Shown: positions 9,920 to 19,554, counted from the first letter of the stretch. The stretch: DNA of 53,670 nt from Pseudomonadota bacterium (GCA_021849615.1 JAJZSQ010000008.1:1-53670); one strand, 5' to 3'. The notes: generated by a model not told the origin, from the sequence alone. Numbers and translations: made by a program.

Positions 9920-11660
9920 CGCCGAGCTGCGGGAGTTCCCCCTCCAGCAGCGTGATGGCGCGGCGGCGGGCCGCTTCGGCATCAATGTGCCCCGCGGCCA
10001 CGTCGGCCACCAGTCGGGCGTGCTCGCGGTGGCGCAGGCCGATGACGGCCATGCCCAGGTGATGGGCCACGTTGGCGAGCGCGGCGCGGATTTCCGGTGC
10101 GAACTGCTCGCCGTCGCGCGGGCGACAGACCAACGTGCCGATTACGGACTGCGCGGCGGTCATCGGCAGAGCGAGCCCTTCGGGGCCGAGGCCCGAGGTG
10201 CGCCCGGCGAGCGGCACGGCCTCGTGCGTGGCGCGCAAGGCGACGAATGCCGGGTCATCGGCGTCGAGCGCCTCCGGCCAGGGTCCGCCATGCGCAGCGC
10301 TGCGCCGGTACGTGCTGGCGGACCGTTCATAGATCGCGACTGCGGCGCAGTGCGGCTGCAGCCGCTCAACGGTCATCGCGAGCAGGTGCGTCTCGCGCTC
10401 CACGAACGGGCATTCGTGCGCCAGGCGCTCGAGCGCGAGTAGAGCGAGGCGCTGGCTGCGAAAGAAGATCTGCTCGATCCAGCTCTCCAGTCGTCGGTGC
10501 AGGGGGCTCAGAACCACCGCCAGAATGAGCGCGGCGAACGCCTGCAACGCCCAGCCCACCCGGTCACTGACGGCAAACTGATGAACGCCGAGTTCCAGGA
10601 CGGAGAACGTGCCGAACACCAACGCCGTGATCACACCAAACACCAAGGCGCGATCGATGACGAAGCCCACGTCGATCAGACGAGTGCGCAGCACGGCGTA
10701 GAGCAGGGCCAAAATCGCCGTCGCCTGCAGCACGAACACGACTTGCACCGCTGCGGTCTGCCACGATGCCGGTAACAGCTGCAGGAGCACGGCGCTGCCC
10801 ATGAGCACCCCGACGCTCCACAACACCCAGCGAATGCGCAGCCGATCCTCGTGTGCGGCGCGGCGGTAGCCGGCGATGAGGACGAGCAGCGGCGCCACGT
10901 AGGGGAGACTCAACAGCGGCTTGATCCGCTCAAAATCCACCGCGACTACGGAATTGCCGGCGAGAACCAGTGCCCAATACCCCGCTTGAGACCAGGCCGT
11001 GACGGCGAGCACCCAGAGCCCGTAGCCGCCGCGAGCTAAGCGGCGCAGCCGCGAGGGCAGGCTGGCTCCCGCGAGGGCGTCGGCAAACGCGTAAATCGCC
11101 AGCGGTACTGTGGCACTCACCAGAGTCTTGAGTGTGTGGCGCCAGACAACCCAGTGCGGCCCGATCGGCAGCTGCAGCGGTCCGGCAACGAACATCAAGC
11201 CGAAAAAAACGGCCGACAAGGCCCAGGCTGTCCTATCACGGCCGCGCCACAGCGTCAGCATCGCAATTGTGAACATCGTCAGCTGAAGGCCGGCAAACTC
11301 GATCGTCTCCAGCGTCGTGTTCGGCGAGGAAATGGCCCGCACCGTCACGGCGAGCGTTCGGCCTGCACGCAGGATCGGCAGCGTGATGGCCGTGCCCGCC
11401 GTGATGCTGTACCTGGCAAGAATGGCGGCGCGATCGGCGGGCTTGAGGCGGCGGATCGGGAGCAGGTCGCCCGCCTGCAGTCCGCTCGGTTGGGCGATGT
11501 GCTGCTGCGGCTCGATCCGGTACAGCTCGTTCGCCACCGGGTGCAGTTGCAGCGGGAATCCTCCGCCCGCAGACGGTTCGAGCACGATGCGAGCGCCGCT
11601 GGCGAGGCAGCCGAGTGCGAAGAGCGTCAGGAGAAGTCGAATCCCGAGGACGCGTGACAT
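9909..11660 (-). CDS. Orphan membrane sensor: PDZ-like domain, multiple TM helices, GAF domain
   Basis: A 583-residue membrane protein I cannot assign to a named function. A signal anchor (VLGIRLLLTLFALGCLA) is followed by an extracytoplasmic PDZ-like stretch of about residues 30-110, including GLQAGDLLPIRR. Roughly eight hydrophobic segments follow to about residue 390. The block LRTRLIDVGFVIDRALVFG recurs in multi-TM sensor proteins. A C-terminal cytoplasmic GAF-like region covers about residues 400-560. No histidine kinase, GGDEF, EAL or HTH output domain is present, so any signal must pass to a partner. ATG 11660 is preferred for its GGAG seven bases upstream. It converges on the RES toxin. 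Confidence 0.7.
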   Translation of the reverse strand: MSRVLGIRLLLTLFALGCLASGARIVLEPSAGGGFPLQLHPVANELYRIEPQQHIAQPSGLQAGDLLPIRRLKPADRAAILARYSITAGTAITLPILRAGRTLAVTVRAISSPNTTLETIEFAGLQLTMFTIAMLTLWRGRDRTAWALSAVFFGLMFVAGPLQLPIGPHWVVWRHTLKTLVSATVPLAIYAFADALAGASLPSRLRRLARGGYGLWVLAVTAWSQAGYWALVLAGNSVVAVDFERIKPLLSLPYVAPLLVLIAGYRRAAHEDRLRIRWVLWSVGVLMGSAVLLQLLPASWQTAAVQVVFVLQATAILALLYAVLRTRLIDVGFVIDRALVFGVITALVFGTFSVLELGVHQFAVSDRVGWALQAFAALILAVVLSPLHRRLESWIEQIFFRSQRLALLALERLAHECPFVERETHLLAMTVERLQPHCAAVAIYERSASTYRRSAAHGGPWPEALDADDPAFVALRATHEAVPLAGRTSGLGPEGLALPMTAAQSVIGTLVCRPRDGEQFAPEIRAALANVAHHLGMAVIGLRHREHARLVADVAAGHIDAEAARRRAITLLEGELPQLGAAP

Positions 11661-11669
11661 CACGATCTC

Positions 11670-11699
11670 CCTGCGCAACCGTTGCGGTTGTCGCGCAGG
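11670..11699 (-). promoter_or_regulatory. Long imperfect hairpin over the leader/RBS of the GAF membrane protein
   Basis: On the minus strand CCTGCG pairs with CGCAGG and, inside it, CAACCG pairs with CGGTTG around a CAA loop. This gives 12 base pairs with a 3-base bulge on one side. The 3' arm runs directly into the AGGGAG Shine-Dalgarno sequence. It could limit ribosome access in the mRNA or be an operator in DNA; the sequence cannot distinguish these. Confidence 0.45.
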
Positions 11700-11745
11700 A
11701 GTGTAAGGAAAAGCATCCTAGCGCGGAAGCGGCGATCCGCCCGGC

Positions 11746-12255
11746 TCAGCGCTCGAGCACCGTGCCGCAGCGCTTGCAGGTGCGCGCGGCGCGATCGGCG
11801 TAGAACCGCTCGAACACCGGCGGCAGCTGCGCCTCGATGTCGGTGAGTTCGATATAGGTCTCGTGCAGCAGCGCCGCGCAGCCCGGGCAGTACCACTGGA
11901 ACCCGTCGCGCTCGCCGCTGCGCCGCTGCCGCTCGACGACCAGACCCACCGTGCCGGCCGGCCGCTGCGGGGAGTGCGGTACGAGCGCCGGCAGCAGCAG
12001 CATCTCCCCGGCGCGGATCGGCACATCAAGCGCGCGGCCCGCCTGCATCGTCTTCAGGACCATCTCGCCCTCGAGCTGGTAGAAGAGCTCCTGCCCCGGA
12101 TCGACGTGATAATCCCGGCGGGTGTTGGGGCCGCCGACCACCATGATGATGAAATCCCCATCCTCGAACACGCGGCGGTTGCCGACGGGCGGCTTCAACA
12201 GGTGGCGGTTCTCCTCGATCCACTGCGGGAAGTTCAGCGGCTTCAGCGCATCCAC
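11746..12255 (-). CDS. nbaC: 3-hydroxyanthranilate 3,4-dioxygenase
   Basis: Non-haem iron dioxygenase that opens 3-hydroxyanthranilate, feeding quinolinate/NAD synthesis or aromatic breakdown. The 169-residue cupin starts at GTG 12255, preceded by GAGGAG at good spacing. It opens [20 protein letters not shown], as the family does. Metal ligands are visible in [16 protein letters not shown] (His, Glu) and [10 protein letters not shown] (His). The C-terminus carries the CPGC and CKRC rubredoxin-like iron site typical of bacterial enzymes. No other kynurenine-pathway gene is in the window. It begins 11 bases after apaH and is probably the end of the pdxA–rsmA–usp–apaG–apaH transcript. Confidence 0.95.
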   Translation of the reverse strand: MDALKPLNFPQWIEENRHLLKPPVGNRRVFEDGDFIIMVVGGPNTRRDYHVDPGQELFYQLEGEMVLKTMQAGRALDVPIRAGEMLLLPALVPHSPQRPAGTVGLVVERQRRSGERDGFQWYCPGCAALLHETYIELTDIEAQLPPVFERFYADRAARTCKRCGTVLER

Positions 12256-12266
12256 GGCGGGTCTCC

Positions 12267-13085
12267 TCAGGATTCGATCGACTGGTAACCGCGCGAGGGC
12301 ACCGCGGTGGTGATGCCACGCTCGAGGTCGAAGGCGGTGAGCGCACCGCCCCAGACGCACCCGGTGTCGAGCCCGATGAGGTTCTCGCGCAGCGTCAGGC
12401 CGAGCGCCGACCAGTGGCCAAAGACGATGCGCACGTCCTGGCTCAGCGGGCGCTCGAGGTCGAACCACGGCCGCCACGGCGAGTCCGCGCCTGGTGGCTT
12501 GCCCTTCAGGGCGAGATTGATGCGCCCATCGGCTGCGCACAGGCGCAGGCGCGTCAGCGTGTTGATGATGAACCGCAGCCGCTCGAAGCCCTCGAGCGTA
12601 TCGGACCAGCGCTCCGGCCCGTCTCCGTACATGTGCTCGAACAGTCTCTTGCGGCCGCGGCGCAGTTCGGTTTCGACCTCGCGGGCGTACCCACACGCGG
12701 CCTGCGCCGACCACGCCGGTACGATGCCGGCATGCACCATCAGGTCGCCGTCCTCGAAGTGTGCGAGCGGCCGTTCGGTGAGCCACTCGATCAGCCGCTC
12801 GCGGTCCTTCGCCTCGAGTACCGCCTGCAGCGTGTCGGAACGGCGCGCCGGACGGCAGCCGGCCGCCACCGCCAGCAGGTGCAGGTCGTGGTTGCCGAGC
12901 ACGGTCTCGGCATTCGCGCCGAGGGCGCGCACGAAGCGCAGCACCTCGAGCGAGTGCGGCCCGCGGTTGACCAGGTCGCCAACGAACCACAGCCGGTCGC
13001 GGTCGGATGAGAAGCCGATCCGCTTCAGCAGTTCGCGCAGTTCCTCGTAGCAGCCCTGCACGTCGCCGATGGCGAATCGGCTCAC
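12267..13085 (-). CDS. apaH: Symmetrical bis(5'-nucleosyl)-tetraphosphatase
   Basis: Hydrolyses Ap4A to two ADP, and in E. coli also removes Np4 caps from RNA. 272 residues of the PPP-type metallophosphatase fold. Signature motifs are [26 protein letters not shown] and [12 protein letters not shown], which supply the two-metal site. The GTG start at 13085 overlaps the apaG stop codon by 4 bases (GTGA), implying translational coupling. The rsmA–apaG–apaH order, here with a Usp gene inserted, is a classic gammaproteobacterial arrangement. Confidence 0.97.
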   Translation of the reverse strand: MSRFAIGDVQGCYEELRELLKRIGFSSDRDRLWFVGDLVNRGPHSLEVLRFVRALGANAETVLGNHDLHLLAVAAGCRPARRSDTLQAVLEAKDRERLIEWLTERPLAHFEDGDLMVHAGIVPAWSAQAACGYAREVETELRRGRKRLFEHMYGDGPERWSDTLEGFERLRFIINTLTRLRLCAADGRINLALKGKPPGADSPWRPWFDLERPLSQDVRIVFGHWSALGLTLRENLIGLDTGCVWGGALTAFDLERGITTAVPSRGYQSIES

Positions 13086-13459
13086 TGCAGGATTCCGGGC
13101 ATGGCGAGGCGGAACAGCGGGATCGGCGCCTCGAATGGCTCGCCGTCGGCGTCGATCATCTGGTAGCTGCCCTGCATGGTGCCCACGGGCGTCTCCAGGA
13201 CCGCGCCGCTTGAGTAGCGGAAGCCCTGACCGGGCTCGAGCCGAGGCTGCTCGCCGACCACGCCGTCGCCGCGCACTTCCTTCACCCCGCCGTTGGCGTC
13301 GGTGATGATCCAGTGCCGCTTCAGCAGCGTCGCCGGTTGCCCACCTTCATTGAGGATGGTGATGGTGTAGGCGAACACGTAACGCTGTTCGCGGGGATTG
13401 GACTGCTCGCCGAGATAGCTGGTCTCGACGTCGATGCGGATTTTGTGCGGCGCGCTCAT
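13082..13459 (-). CDS. apaG: ApaG protein
   Basis: A 125-residue ApaG/DUF525 protein with an immunoglobulin-like fold. Motifs visible are [48 protein letters not shown] and the [12 protein letters not shown] segment near the C-terminus. Its function is not settled: Salmonella CorD (ApaG) mutants are altered in Co2+/Mg2+ efflux, and the fold also occurs in F-box proteins. It is coupled to apaH by a 4-base overlap. A short gap of 52 bases separates it from the upstream Usp gene. Confidence 0.96.
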   Translation of the reverse strand: MSAPHKIRIDVETSYLGEQSNPREQRYVFAYTITILNEGGQPATLLKRHWIITDANGGVKEVRGDGVVGEQPRLEPGQGFRYSSGAVLETPVGTMQGSYQMIDADGEPFEAPIPLFRLAMPGILQ

Positions 13460-13511
13460 ACGCCGCTAGTCTACCGGGGCGCAGCCCGGGGGGCGATGCG
13501 CGCCGCGCGCC

Positions 13512-13973
13512 TCACTCCGGGCGCGGTGCAGCCGCGCGCTTCACACGCACCGCGAGCACGTCGCAGGGGGCGGCGTGCAGGACCGCGTCTTCGGTGAAGT
13601 TCACCAGGATCGACATGCCGTGTCGCTCGCGGCTGCCGAGCACGATCAAGTCGGCCTGACGCTTGCGCGCAACGCGCACGATCTCGGCTTTGACATTGCC
13701 GGATTCCACCCAGCAGGGGGCGGCGCCGAGGCCGAGTTCACCGGCGAGCTTGGCCAGGTGGGTGCGGGCGCGCTGCACCAGTGCGTCCTCGACGCCTGCG
13801 CTGGTGATGAGCGCCTCGGACATCGGCTCGACGGGCAGCAGCTCGACCACGTGCAGCAGCTCGATTTCCGCCTGCAGGCGCGCGGCGAGCGTCGCGGCGT
13901 GGCGGCCGACGTGCAGACTGTCCTCACGCAGATCGAGCACGACGAGAATACGGCGGTAGGACTCCCCGATCAT
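13512..13973 (-). CDS. Universal stress protein (UspA family)
   Basis: A 153-residue single Usp domain. The N-terminal YRRILVVLDLREDS strand and Asp, and the C-terminal PCDVLAVRV strand, are typical. The ATP-binding loop of ATP-binding Usps reads G-2x-G-9x-G-S/T. Here the corresponding region is GSRERHGMSILVNFTEDAV, with Phe-Thr where Gly-Ser is expected, so ATP binding may be lost, as in E. coli UspA. It sits between rsmA (15-base gap) and apaG, an insertion into the usual rsmA–apaG pair. The exact stress role cannot be inferred. Confidence 0.9.
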   Translation of the reverse strand: MIGESYRRILVVLDLREDSLHVGRHAATLAARLQAEIELLHVVELLPVEPMSEALITSAGVEDALVQRARTHLAKLAGELGLGAAPCWVESGNVKAEIVRVARKRQADLIVLGSRERHGMSILVNFTEDAVLHAAPCDVLAVRVKRAAAPRPE

Positions 13974-13988
13974 GCCCGAGAGCGTAGC

Positions 13989-14807
13989 TCAATCCGCTGC
14001 GGCGGACACCTGGGCGAGCGCGTTGAACCGCTCTGGGGCGAGCGTCTCGGGCCGGGCGCCCGGGTCGATGCCGCAGCGCTCGATCTGCTCGACGCTGACC
14101 CGTCCGCGCAGGCTGTTGCGCACCGTCTTGCGCCGCTGGGAGAACGCCGCAGCGACCAGGGATGCGAATCCGGGGTGCACCGGGAAGCGTGGCGCGGCCC
14201 GTACCGTCAGGCGGGCGACGGCGGACCAGACCCGCGGCGGCGGCCGGAAGGCGCCGGGACCGACCTCGAACAGCGGCTCGACGTCGACCCAGGGGGCGAG
14301 CATGACCGTCAGGCGCCCGTAGGCCGGATCGCCCGGCGCGGCCGCCATGCGCTCGATGACCTCGCGCTGCAGCATCACGTGCAGGTCGAGGATCGAGCTG
14401 GCGCTCTCGAGCAGATGAAACAGCAGCGGCGTGGAGATGTTGTACGGCAGGTTGCCCACCACGCGCAGCCGCCCGCCGCGCTCCTCGGCGAGGCCCGAGA
14501 AATCGAACCGCAGCGCATCGGCTGCGCGCAGCGTCAAGCGCGGCTCGGCCGCGAAGCGCTCGCGCAGCAGCGCGGCGAGGTCGCGGTCGATCTCCACGGC
14601 ATCGAGGCTTCGGCACGCGGTGCCGAGCAGGTATTCGGTGAGTGCGCCGCGGCCCGGTCCGATCTCCACCAGACGGTCCTCGGGGCCCGGTGCGACCGCC
14701 GCGGCGATGCGCTCGAGCACCGCCGGGTCGTGCAGGAAGTGTTGCCCGAAGCGCTTGCGCGCGCGCGGCTCGGCGGCCGTGCGGCCCTGCAGCGCGCCGC
14801 GGCTCAC
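13989..14807 (-). CDS. rsmA: 16S rRNA dimethyladenosine transferase
   Basis: RsmA/KsgA dimethylates two adjacent adenines (A1518/A1519 in E. coli) near the 3' end of 16S rRNA during 30S maturation. 272 residues. The N-terminal [11 protein letters not shown] motif, SAM-binding [26 protein letters not shown] and the catalytic NLPYNIST motif are all present. The C-terminal helical domain contains [15 protein letters not shown]. The GTG start at 14807 overlaps the pdxA stop by 4 bases. Loss of this gene normally gives kasugamycin resistance. Confidence 0.97.
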   Translation of the reverse strand: MSRGALQGRTAAEPRARKRFGQHFLHDPAVLERIAAAVAPGPEDRLVEIGPGRGALTEYLLGTACRSLDAVEIDRDLAALLRERFAAEPRLTLRAADALRFDFSGLAEERGGRLRVVGNLPYNISTPLLFHLLESASSILDLHVMLQREVIERMAAAPGDPAYGRLTVMLAPWVDVEPLFEVGPGAFRPPPRVWSAVARLTVRAAPRFPVHPGFASLVAAAFSQRRKTVRNSLRGRVSVEQIERCGIDPGARPETLAPERFNALAQVSAAAD

Positions 14808-15784
14808 GGGCCGCGCCGCTTAGCGAGCTCGACCGCCAGCTCGAGGGCCGCCACGAGGCTGCCCGGCTCGGCGCGCCCGGTGCCCGCTAACTCGAGGGCG
14901 GTGCCGTGATCGACCGAGGTGCGCAGGATCGGCAGCCCGAGCGTCACATTCACGGCAGAGTCGAAGCCGGCGTGCTTGATCACCGGCAGACCCTGATCGT
15001 GATACATGGCGAGCACCGCGTCGTAGTGGGCGAGCACGCGCGGCACGAATACCGTGTCCGCCGGCAACGGGCCGCTCACCTCGAGGCCGCGTTCGCGCAG
15101 GGCGGCGATCGCCGGACCGATCACCCGGATTTCCTCATCGCCGAGGTGTCCACCCTCGCCGGCGTGCGGGTTCAGCCCGCAGACACCGAGGCGCGGCCGC
15201 GCGAGCCCCCACCAGCGTCTCAGGTCGTGATCGAGGATGGCGAGAGTCGCGCAGAGCGACTCGCGGGTGATCGCCGCGCTCACCCGCGCGAGCGGCAGGT
15301 GGGTCGTGGCGAGCGCGACGCGCAGCGTTCCGGTGGCGAGCATCATGACCGGACTCGCCCCGGTGCGCTCGGCGAAGAATTCCGTGTGGCCGGTGAAGGG
15401 CACCCCGGCATCGTTGATGACGCCCTTGTGCACCGGGGCCGTGACGATGGCCGCGAACTCTGCGCCGAGGGCGCCGGCACAGGCCCGCTCGAGCAGCGCG
15501 GTCACGTAACGGGCATTGCGCACCTCGAGCCGCCCCGGCGTGCACGGCGCGGCGAGCGCGTGATGCTCGACGATGAGGCGGCCGGGCTGGTGCGGGCAGG
15601 GCGCCTCGGGGCGGTAGGGCTGCAGCTCGACGGCGAGCCCGAGCTGTCGGGCCCGCTCGGCGAGCAGCGCCGCGTCGGCCAGGCACACCAGCTCGCACGA
15701 CAGTGTGCGAGCCGCGATCGCCAGGCACAGGTCGGGGCCGACGCCGGCGGGCTCCCCCGAGGTCAGGACGATCCGCGGCGCCAT
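14804..15784 (-). CDS. pdxA: 4-hydroxythreonine-4-phosphate dehydrogenase
   Basis: NAD-dependent enzyme of the deoxyxylulose-5-phosphate-dependent pyridoxal phosphate pathway. 326 residues. It begins with the family signature [15 protein letters not shown] and contains [27 protein letters not shown], the metal-ligand region [16 protein letters not shown] and the C-terminal [23 protein letters not shown] split over the substrate site. It lies between surA and rsmA, as in E. coli and Pseudomonas. The surA stop is 10 bases upstream of its ATG. Confidence 0.97.
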   Translation of the reverse strand: MAPRIVLTSGEPAGVGPDLCLAIAARTLSCELVCLADAALLAERARQLGLAVELQPYRPEAPCPHQPGRLIVEHHALAAPCTPGRLEVRNARYVTALLERACAGALGAEFAAIVTAPVHKGVINDAGVPFTGHTEFFAERTGASPVMMLATGTLRVALATTHLPLARVSAAITRESLCATLAILDHDLRRWWGLARPRLGVCGLNPHAGEGGHLGDEEIRVIGPAIAALRERGLEVSGPLPADTVFVPRVLAHYDAVLAMYHDQGLPVIKHAGFDSAVNVTLGLPILRTSVDHGTALELAGTGRAEPGSLVAALELAVELAKRRGP

Positions 15785-15794
15785 GGGGCTCGGC

Positions 15795-17174
15795 TCAGTC
15801 GCTGAGAATCTTCACGTAGGCATCATCGCGCAGCCGCTGCAGCCACAACTCGGCGTCCTCGTCGGCGCGGCTCGCGCGGATCGCCTCCATGGCGTGCAGG
15901 CGCTTCATTTCCTTGGTCTCATCGAACTGGCGACGTCCGAGGAGCTCGGCGATGTGCCAGCCGAAGCGGGTCTGGAAGGGCTGGCTGATCTGCCCCACCT
16001 TGAGCGTGCTGATCGCCTTGGCGAAGCGAGGGGTGAACGCATCCGGACTCTGCCAGCCGAGATTCCCGCCCTGCGAAGCGGACCCCGGGTCCTGCGAGAC
16101 CGAGGCGGCGATCACGGAGAACTTCACCTTGCCGGAGAGGATCTCCTTGCGGATCTTCTCCAGGCGCTCGCGCACCGTGGCGTTGTCCTGCAGCGCGTTC
16201 GGGATGAGCAGGATGTGCCGTACGTGCACCTGCGCGACGATGTCCTTGTGCACATTGCGGCGCACCTGGTTCAGCTTCACGATGTGAAAGCCGGACGGCG
16301 TGCGGATCGGTGCGCTCACCTCCCCGGGCTTGAGTGTCGGCACGACCTGGGTGAGGAAGGTCGGCAGGTCGATGCCCTTGCGCCAGCCGAGGTTGCCGCC
16401 CTTGAGCGCATCGCCGCTGTTGGAGTAGGTGACCGCGAGCTTGCCGAAGTTCTTGCCCGCTTTGGCGAGCGCGTCGACTCTGTCGGCCAGATGCTGTGCG
16501 GCGGCGAGCTGCTGCGGCGTGGCGTTCGGCGGCACGGCGATGAGGATGTGCGACACGTTGTATTCCTCGCCGGCCGTGGGCGCATGGGCCTGGTGCGCGA
16601 GGAACTGGTCGATCTGGCGCGGGGTGACCACGATGCGCTGCAGCACGTCGCGCTCGCGCAGCAGGCCGATGAGCAGCTGATCGCGCATCTGGTCGCGGTA
16701 ATCGGCGTAGTTGATGCCCTGCTGGGCGAGCGCCGTCGGCAGGTCGGCAAAGGGGATGCCGTTGCGCTTCGCGACGTTCTGCAGCGCCGCGTTCAGCGTG
16801 TCGTCGGAGATCGTGATGCCGTCCTGCTGGGCCTGCTGCAGCTGGACTTTCTGCAGGATCAGGCTGTTGAGCACCTGCTTGCGCAGCACGCTCTGGGCCG
16901 GCGGGGTGAGCCCCTGGGCTTTGAGCTCCGCGACCACCTGCTGCACGCGGCTGTCGAGCTGGCTCTGCATGATCACGCCGTTGTTGACGATCGCGGCAAT
17001 GCGGTCGATCAGCTCCCCCTGGGTCGAGAGGTCGCGGGTCTGGGCGAGCGCCCGGCCGGGCAGCAGCGCGAGCGCCGCCGTCGCGCACAGCGCAGCGAAC
17101 CAGACCCCGTGCGTAAGACCCGTCGTGCGGGTGTGCCGAGGGGTCTGGGGGGAGAAGAAAAAGTGCCGCCGCAT
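15795..17174 (-). CDS. surA: Periplasmic chaperone and peptidyl-prolyl isomerase SurA
   Basis: Escorts unfolded outer-membrane proteins, LptD among them, through the periplasm. 459 residues with a signal peptide ending near [10 protein letters not shown] SurA N-terminal chaperone domain ([34 protein letters not shown]) is followed by two parvulin domains. The first has [13 protein letters not shown] and [13 protein letters not shown]; the second has [10 protein letters not shown] and [15 protein letters not shown] short C-terminal helix closes the core. The start codon lies 25 bases after the lptD stop, so the chaperone is co-expressed with its best-known client, as in most gammaproteobacteria. 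Confidence 0.97.
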   Translation of the reverse strand: MRRHFFFSPQTPRHTRTTGLTHGVWFAALCATAALALLPGRALAQTRDLSTQGELIDRIAAIVNNGVIMQSQLDSRVQQVVAELKAQGLTPPAQSVLRKQVLNSLILQKVQLQQAQQDGITISDDTLNAALQNVAKRNGIPFADLPTALAQQGINYADYRDQMRDQLLIGLLRERDVLQRIVVTPRQIDQFLAHQAHAPTAGEEYNVSHILIAVPPNATPQQLAAAQHLADRVDALAKAGKNFGKLAVTYSNSGDALKGGNLGWRKGIDLPTFLTQVVPTLKPGEVSAPIRTPSGFHIVKLNQVRRNVHKDIVAQVHVRHILLIPNALQDNATVRERLEKIRKEILSGKVKFSVIAASVSQDPGSASQGGNLGWQSPDAFTPRFAKAISTLKVGQISQPFQTRFGWHIAELLGRRQFDETKEMKRLHAMEAIRASRADEDAELWLQRLRDDAYVKILSD

Positions 17175-17199
17175 GCGCTTCAGTCCTCGATCGCTCTTC

Positions 17200-19554
17200 T
17201 TAAGGATGGGGTGCCGGGGAGTTCATGGCCGCCGGAGTGTAGCCGGGGATGGCCTCGGAGAGGAAAGCATCCGGTGCTGATCCGACACTGGCGAGGCCCG
17301 TGAGTTCCACCTGCAGGTAAATGCCAGTGTCCTGGGCCCCGGTGCGCTGCGCCACGCCCACCGGCTGCAGCGCCGGGCGAACGGCCACGTAGCGCCGGGC
17401 GCCGAGCCGCACGCTCCAGCAGCAGGCACGGTACTCGAAGCCGACGAATCTCTCCAGTGCTTCGTGGTCCTGCAGCGAGTAGATGCCGCGGGCGAAGACG
17501 CTCCAGTGCCGGCCGATCGGCCAGGCGGCGGAAACCTCCGCCTGCTGGATGCCGCAGGAGCTGCCGGCGGCCACCCCGGGGGTGGTGCTGCAGAGCAGCG
17601 CATTGGCGCTCGCCTGCTCGAACGAGTCGCGCTCGTAGCGGTAGCCGAGATTGATGACCCGGTTCGGGCCCGGCTGGTACTGCAGCGTCACCTGCGCCCG
17701 TTGCGTGCGCGAGGCCTGCGGGTTCCACTGCACGCCGGCCCGGGCGCTCCAGTGCTTGAAGGCCGTCAATGACAGCTCGGCGATGATGTCCGAGCGCCGG
17801 TCGGTCTGCACGGTCTCCCCCGGCAGCGTCACGCGCGGGGTCTGGAAGTAGAACGCCTCCCCGAGGGTCGCCGAGAGGTACTGCTGGCCGGTTGCGGTAC
17901 CGAGCAGCCGCGTGGTGACCGCCGCGCTCACCTGGTTGGCGTCCCCGACGCGGTCGGCGCCCACGTAGCGGTTGGTGCGGAACAGCTCGACCGGCTCGAG
18001 GTCCGGTAGCCCCGTGTCGAAGATCGGCAGATTGTTCTGATTGCGGTACGGCACGTACAGGTACATCACCCGCGGCTCGATGGTGATCAGCCGCCGACCG
18101 GCAGTGCGCTCGAGCGTCAGGCCGGTGTCGAAGCTCGCGATCGGCAGGCTGCGCGAGGGCGCATCCGGCTGGCCGAGCGCCGTGTGGCGCAGCTCGTACT
18201 GGGTGTAGCGCCAGGCGATCGCCGGGCGGATGAAATACCCCGGGCCGTCGAAGTTCAGCGAGACCCGCGGCATGGCATCGAGGCGCCAGCCGCTCACCGC
18301 CGTGGAGTGATCGGAGCGCTGGAAGTCGACCAGCTCGGACTTGAACCCGTAGCGCAGCAGATTCCCCGGTCCCCAGCCGTAGTCGGCCGCCGCCGTCAGG
18401 TCGGGCAGGCGTGCATAGGGCCGCTCGTTCAGCGGCAGCGAGCTGTCGATGGTCTGGAACTGCTGGGCGAGGCCGCGGATATTCCAGTGCACAGTGCGGT
18501 AGGAGAGTTCCGCGCGCCGGTCGAGGAAGGCCGTGCTGGTGCCCTGTGGCCCGGTGGCGAAGTCCTCGAAGTACGCGCTGTCGCTGACGTTCTCGCCCTC
18601 GAGCAGCAGGCGCAGGCGGTGCGGCAGGCGCATCACGCTGTGCAGCGAGATCCGCCCGCGGGTGCGCCCGCCGAGGTAGCTTGCATCGTTCGGCAGATAA
18701 TCCCACTTCAGGTCGGTGTACTGGCGGCGCGTCAGCCAGCGAGCCTCACCGCCGAGATCTACGCCGCGGTGCTGGTACTCCGTCGGCACCACGGTCAGGT
18801 CCGCGTTTGGCGCGATGTTCCAGTAAAACGGCGCCGAGATCTGCAGACCGCCGCGCGAGGTGTTGCCGAGCGTCGGGAACAGAAAGCCGCTCTTGCGCAC
18901 GTTGCCGAGCGGAAAGGACACCCACGGCAGATACAGAATCGGCACGCCGTGCAGATCGATGCGCGCGTCGCGGCCGTAGCCAATGTGCGAACGCGTGTGC
19001 AGTGTGATGGATTTCGCCCTCAGCACCCAGGAGGGTTTGATCTGCGGGCAGGTGGTGAAACTCACGCCCTGCAGCTGCAGGAGCCCGCCCGGCGTCAGGT
19101 GCATCAGGTGCGCCGTGCCGTGCGCGACGCGTCCGCGCAAAGCGAAGTGCGCCGAGTCGAACAGCGCACCGTTCTCGGGGGAGTAGCTGCCGCCCTTGCC
19201 GGTGACCTCGAGGCGCGGGTCGGTGTACTGGATGCCGCCGCGGGTACTCAGGGCGCCGGTGCGGTTGTCGTACTGCAGATGGTTGGCGCGGATCTCGCGC
19301 TCGCCCTGGCGCAGCAGCACGTGCCCGGAGAGGCTCAGCTGCCCGTCCTTGCCGTAGAGCGCACGGTCGGCCGTGGCGTGCACGGCCCCGCCGGTCGCGA
19401 GCCGCTGCTCGGCCGCTTTGCGGGCCGCGCCGTTCGCCGTGCCGGGCAGCGCCTGCGGCGGCGCGGGGGGCGGCGTTTCGGCGGCCCGGGCGTAATGCGG
19501 GATGAGGCCGCCGAACGACAGCAGGGCGGTCCAGAGTAGGCTGCAACGCGGCAT
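17200..19554 (-). CDS. lptD: LPS-assembly outer-membrane protein LptD
   Basis: Beta-barrel that inserts lipopolysaccharide into the outer leaflet together with LptE. 784 residues, equal in length to E. coli LptD. A signal peptide ends near HYARA-AET. An OstA/LptA-like jellyroll follows (about residues 60-190), then a long barrel ending in a cluster of aromatic/basic strands. Cys169 (FTTCPQ) and Cys711-Cys712 (EYRACCWS) match three of the four conserved disulfide cysteines. The N-terminal fourth is absent from the mature chain, while two extra cysteines occur near LLCSTTP and SSCGIQ. ATG 19554 is used because the signal peptide starts there. Confidence 0.96.
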   Translation of the reverse strand: MPRCSLLWTALLSFGGLIPHYARAAETPPPAPPQALPGTANGAARKAAEQRLATGGAVHATADRALYGKDGQLSLSGHVLLRQGEREIRANHLQYDNRTGALSTRGGIQYTDPRLEVTGKGGSYSPENGALFDSAHFALRGRVAHGTAHLMHLTPGGLLQLQGVSFTTCPQIKPSWVLRAKSITLHTRSHIGYGRDARIDLHGVPILYLPWVSFPLGNVRKSGFLFPTLGNTSRGGLQISAPFYWNIAPNADLTVVPTEYQHRGVDLGGEARWLTRRQYTDLKWDYLPNDASYLGGRTRGRISLHSVMRLPHRLRLLLEGENVSDSAYFEDFATGPQGTSTAFLDRRAELSYRTVHWNIRGLAQQFQTIDSSLPLNERPYARLPDLTAAADYGWGPGNLLRYGFKSELVDFQRSDHSTAVSGWRLDAMPRVSLNFDGPGYFIRPAIAWRYTQYELRHTALGQPDAPSRSLPIASFDTGLTLERTAGRRLITIEPRVMYLYVPYRNQNNLPIFDTGLPDLEPVELFRTNRYVGADRVGDANQVSAAVTTRLLGTATGQQYLSATLGEAFYFQTPRVTLPGETVQTDRRSDIIAELSLTAFKHWSARAGVQWNPQASRTQRAQVTLQYQPGPNRVINLGYRYERDSFEQASANALLCSTTPGVAAGSSCGIQQAEVSAAWPIGRHWSVFARGIYSLQDHEALERFVGFEYRACCWSVRLGARRYVAVRPALQPVGVAQRTGAQDTGIYLQVELTGLASVGSAPDAFLSEAIPGYTPAAMNSPAPHP

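Noticed and set aside
8817-11745. The accessory stretch considered as part of a mobile element or defence island.
   Set aside because: No integrase, transposase, tRNA junction, direct repeats or restriction/defence genes are present; only the toxin–antitoxin pair and one sensor-like gene are seen.
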